Part shown: piece by piece, positions 62,798 through 64,000 of the stretch
How the letters are laid out: each line of letters starts with the position of its first letter
Position numbering within the stretch: the first letter of the stretch is position 1
Notes under the pieces: generated by a model
The model's database searches: none
Told to the model about the DNA's origin: nothing
The model's input: only the letters and a program-made list of their open reading frames with translations
Program-made: the position numbers and the translations under genes
Assembly (NCBI RefSeq): GCF_014268885.2
Contig: NZ_CP077095.1
Span: 3,565,001 to 3,629,000, forward strand
Origin: Pseudomonas xantholysinigenes
GTDB taxonomy: Bacteria > Pseudomonadota > Gammaproteobacteria > Pseudomonadales > Pseudomonadaceae
Direction: 5' to 3'
Length of the DNA: 64,000 nt

Positions 62798-63589
62798 ATG
62801 CCGTTCGACCTACATGGACTGGCCTGGCACCGATCGATCGGCAAGCTGATCCTGCAGCTGGATCGCCCCGCGTTCTGGAGCTCGCTGGTGCGGGTCTTGA
62901 ACGCCTACGTGCCGATCGACAACTGGGTGGTGTTGATTTTCAGCAACCAGCAAGTGGAAGTGGTGAGTTTTCCCGAAGTGGCCGATGCCCAGGAAGTCGA
63001 CGCGCTGCTGCATCGCTACGTGACCGGGCTGTACCTGCTGGATCCGTTCTATATTGCCAACCGCGAACAACCACAGAGCGGCTTCTTCCACCTGCTGGAC
63101 ATTGCCCCGGAATATTTCCTCGAAACCGAGTACTACCACCAGTATTTCGCCCAGTACATTTCCACGGACGAGGCGCAGTACAACGTGCAACTCGATGCCG
63201 ACAGGACGCTGTGCATCTCCATTGGCAGCAAGACGCGCTTCAGCCAGGAGCAGATCACCATGCTCGACCTGATCAAGCCCTGGGTGACCGCGCTCATGCA
63301 GCAGCGCATGAACTTTGAAATCGACGTCGAGAAAAACCACGGTGAACCACCGCCCTGGCAGGAGACACTGGCTCAGCTGGGCGCACAGCTCACCACCCGC
63401 GAAAGCGATGTACTGCGCTTGTTGCTCAGTGGTTTTTCCAACAAGGAAATCGCCGGCAAGCTGTCGCTGTCCACGGAAACCATCAAGGTCCACCGGCGCA
63501 ACCTCTACGCCAAGCTGAACATCAAGTCGCAATCCGAGCTGTTCGCCCGCTTCTTCATGGCGAAGCAGGAAGCGCACACCGCCAGTTGA
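62798..63589 (+). CDS. LuxR-family transcriptional regulator (paralogue 2)
   Basis: 263 residues. The same architecture as the regulator at 58776-59588: N-terminal domain with VPIDNWVVLIFSNQQ and GLYLLDPFYIANREQPQSG, and C-terminal HTH TTRESDVLRLLLSGFSNKEIAGKLSLSTETIKVHRRNLYAKL. ATG 62798 follows a weak AAAGGGG. It is divergent from the PotF-like gene, its likely target. Two such paralogues within 4 kb suggest a local duplication with divided control of amine uptake and breakdown. Confidence 0.88.
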   Translation: MPFDLHGLAWHRSIGKLILQLDRPAFWSSLVRVLNAYVPIDNWVVLIFSNQQVEVVSFPEVADAQEVDALLHRYVTGLYLLDPFYIANREQPQSGFFHLLDIAPEYFLETEYYHQYFAQYISTDEAQYNVQLDADRTLCISIGSKTRFSQEQITMLDLIKPWVTALMQQRMNFEIDVEKNHGEPPPWQETLAQLGAQLTTRESDVLRLLLSGFSNKEIAGKLSLSTETIKVHRRNLYAKLNIKSQSELFARFFMAKQEAHTAS

Positions 63590-63591
63590 TG

Positions 63592-64000
63592 TCAGCGTTT
63601 GCCCAGCAAGGCCTGGCGCTCGCGCCAGATTTCCTGCACGAACGGGTCGGTGACTCCGTATAGCCCATGCCCGCGGCGGATGATCAGGTTGGCGGCCAGC
63701 AGGTCATTGGCCACGGGCTGTACCTCCTCCACGCGCACCTCGCGCCCGACGAATTTCGAATATTCCGCCGCCGCTTCGCTGGAAAACACCCCGCGCGTCT
63801 CACCATCGACCGAGGCAATACGAGCAAAGATCGCCTGGGCCAGCACGCCCAGTTCCTCGACCTTCATCAATTCCAGGTCTGCCGCCGCCGAACGCAGGGT
63901 GGCCGCGATCACCGGCAGCACCACGTCCGCGCCGGAGCTCAGGCTTGGCGAATGGACCAACTGGCGCAGGGCACGGATGAATTCCTCGGGCCGACTGCCC
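63592..64000 (-). CDS. unidentified protein, C-terminal part (5' end outside window)
   Basis: The frame is open to the window edge (GSRPEEFIRALRQLVHSPSL...), so the internal TTG at 63960 is not the start. The visible ~135 residues are helical (LPVIAATLRSAAADLELMKVEELGVLAQAIFARIA). They end in a winged-helix-like segment (VRVEEVQPVANDLLAANLIIRRGHGLYGVTDPFVQEIWRERQALLGKR), as often found at the C terminus of STAND/AAA ATPases. That assignment is tentative. It converges on LuxR paralogue 2 with a 2-bp gap. Confidence 0.5.
   Translation of the reverse strand, partial: GSRPEEFIRALRQLVHSPSLSSGADVVLPVIAATLRSAAADLELMKVEELGVLAQAIFARIASVDGETRGVFSSEAAAEYSKFVGREVRVEEVQPVANDLLAANLIIRRGHGLYGVTDPFVQEIWRERQALLGKR

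Noticed and set aside
1..64000. CRISPR array, tRNA/rRNA genes or IS elements
   Set aside because: Looked for direct-repeat arrays, tRNA-like segments and transposase motifs on both strands; only REP-type palindromes were found.

Overview
This window is a chromosomal segment of a high-GC gammaproteobacterium, almost certainly a Pseudomonas of the P. putida / P. entomophila group. The evidence is the gene order ldcA-dnaQ-rnhA-methyltransferase-gloB-mltD-five-gene peptide transporter (the arrangement I know from P. aeruginosa PA1818-PA1807), the six-subunit Mrp/Sha antiporter operon with fused A and B subunits, and several P. putida-type REP palindromes. No tRNA, rRNA, CRISPR array or insertion sequence was seen.

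Layout. 1-7.5 kb: end of an RhtA-like exporter, a small lipoprotein, an aminopeptidase P, a DUF3182-like protein with an overlapping alpha/beta hydrolase, then soxR divergent from an ABM-type monooxygenase across a near-consensus SoxR box, and a cupin-type repressor divergent from a DMT exporter. 7.6-13.7 kb: the mnhACDEFG cation/proton antiporter operon, every junction overlapping. 13.8-17.4 kb: small conserved proteins, a chemoreceptor with its sensor domain at the C terminus, and a two-cysteine DksA paralogue. 17.8-32.6 kb: a five-gene short/branched-chain acyl-CoA beta-oxidation operon bracketed by two giant toxin-like proteins of about 1,500 residues. One of these carries leucine-rich repeats and a C-terminal NEL-type E3 ubiquitin ligase domain with its C-x-D motif. 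32.6-36.7 kb: an AraC regulator, then a LysR regulator divergent from phnWX for 2-aminoethylphosphonate catabolism. 36.8-52.3 kb: conserved core genes (FMN reductase, lysine decarboxylase, DnaQ, RNase HI, methyltransferase, glyoxalase II, MltD) and a nucleoside/oligopeptide ABC importer with two tandem binding proteins.

52.3-57 kb is an accessory block of distinctly AT-rich DNA. It holds an AIPR (abortive infection phage resistance) protein with an N-terminal restriction-endonuclease-like motif, preceded by a zinc-ribbon/membrane-helix protein. Then follow a strongly structured leader RNA in front of a DUF6124-like gene, a DUF3077-like gene, a broken acetyltransferase and a small secreted protein. 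57-64 kb: an APC permease, a nitrilase and a PotF-like binding protein with two paralogous LuxR-type regulators, probably a nitrogen-compound or polyamine utilisation locus. A truncated VgrG has landed inside it, and the window ends in the 3' part of an unidentified gene.

The most interesting items are the NEL-type ligase effector and its giant neighbour, the AIPR/zinc-ribbon pair, and the three-way-junction leader at 55258-55388. In that leader the ribosome binding site lies in a hairpin that competes with upstream pairings.
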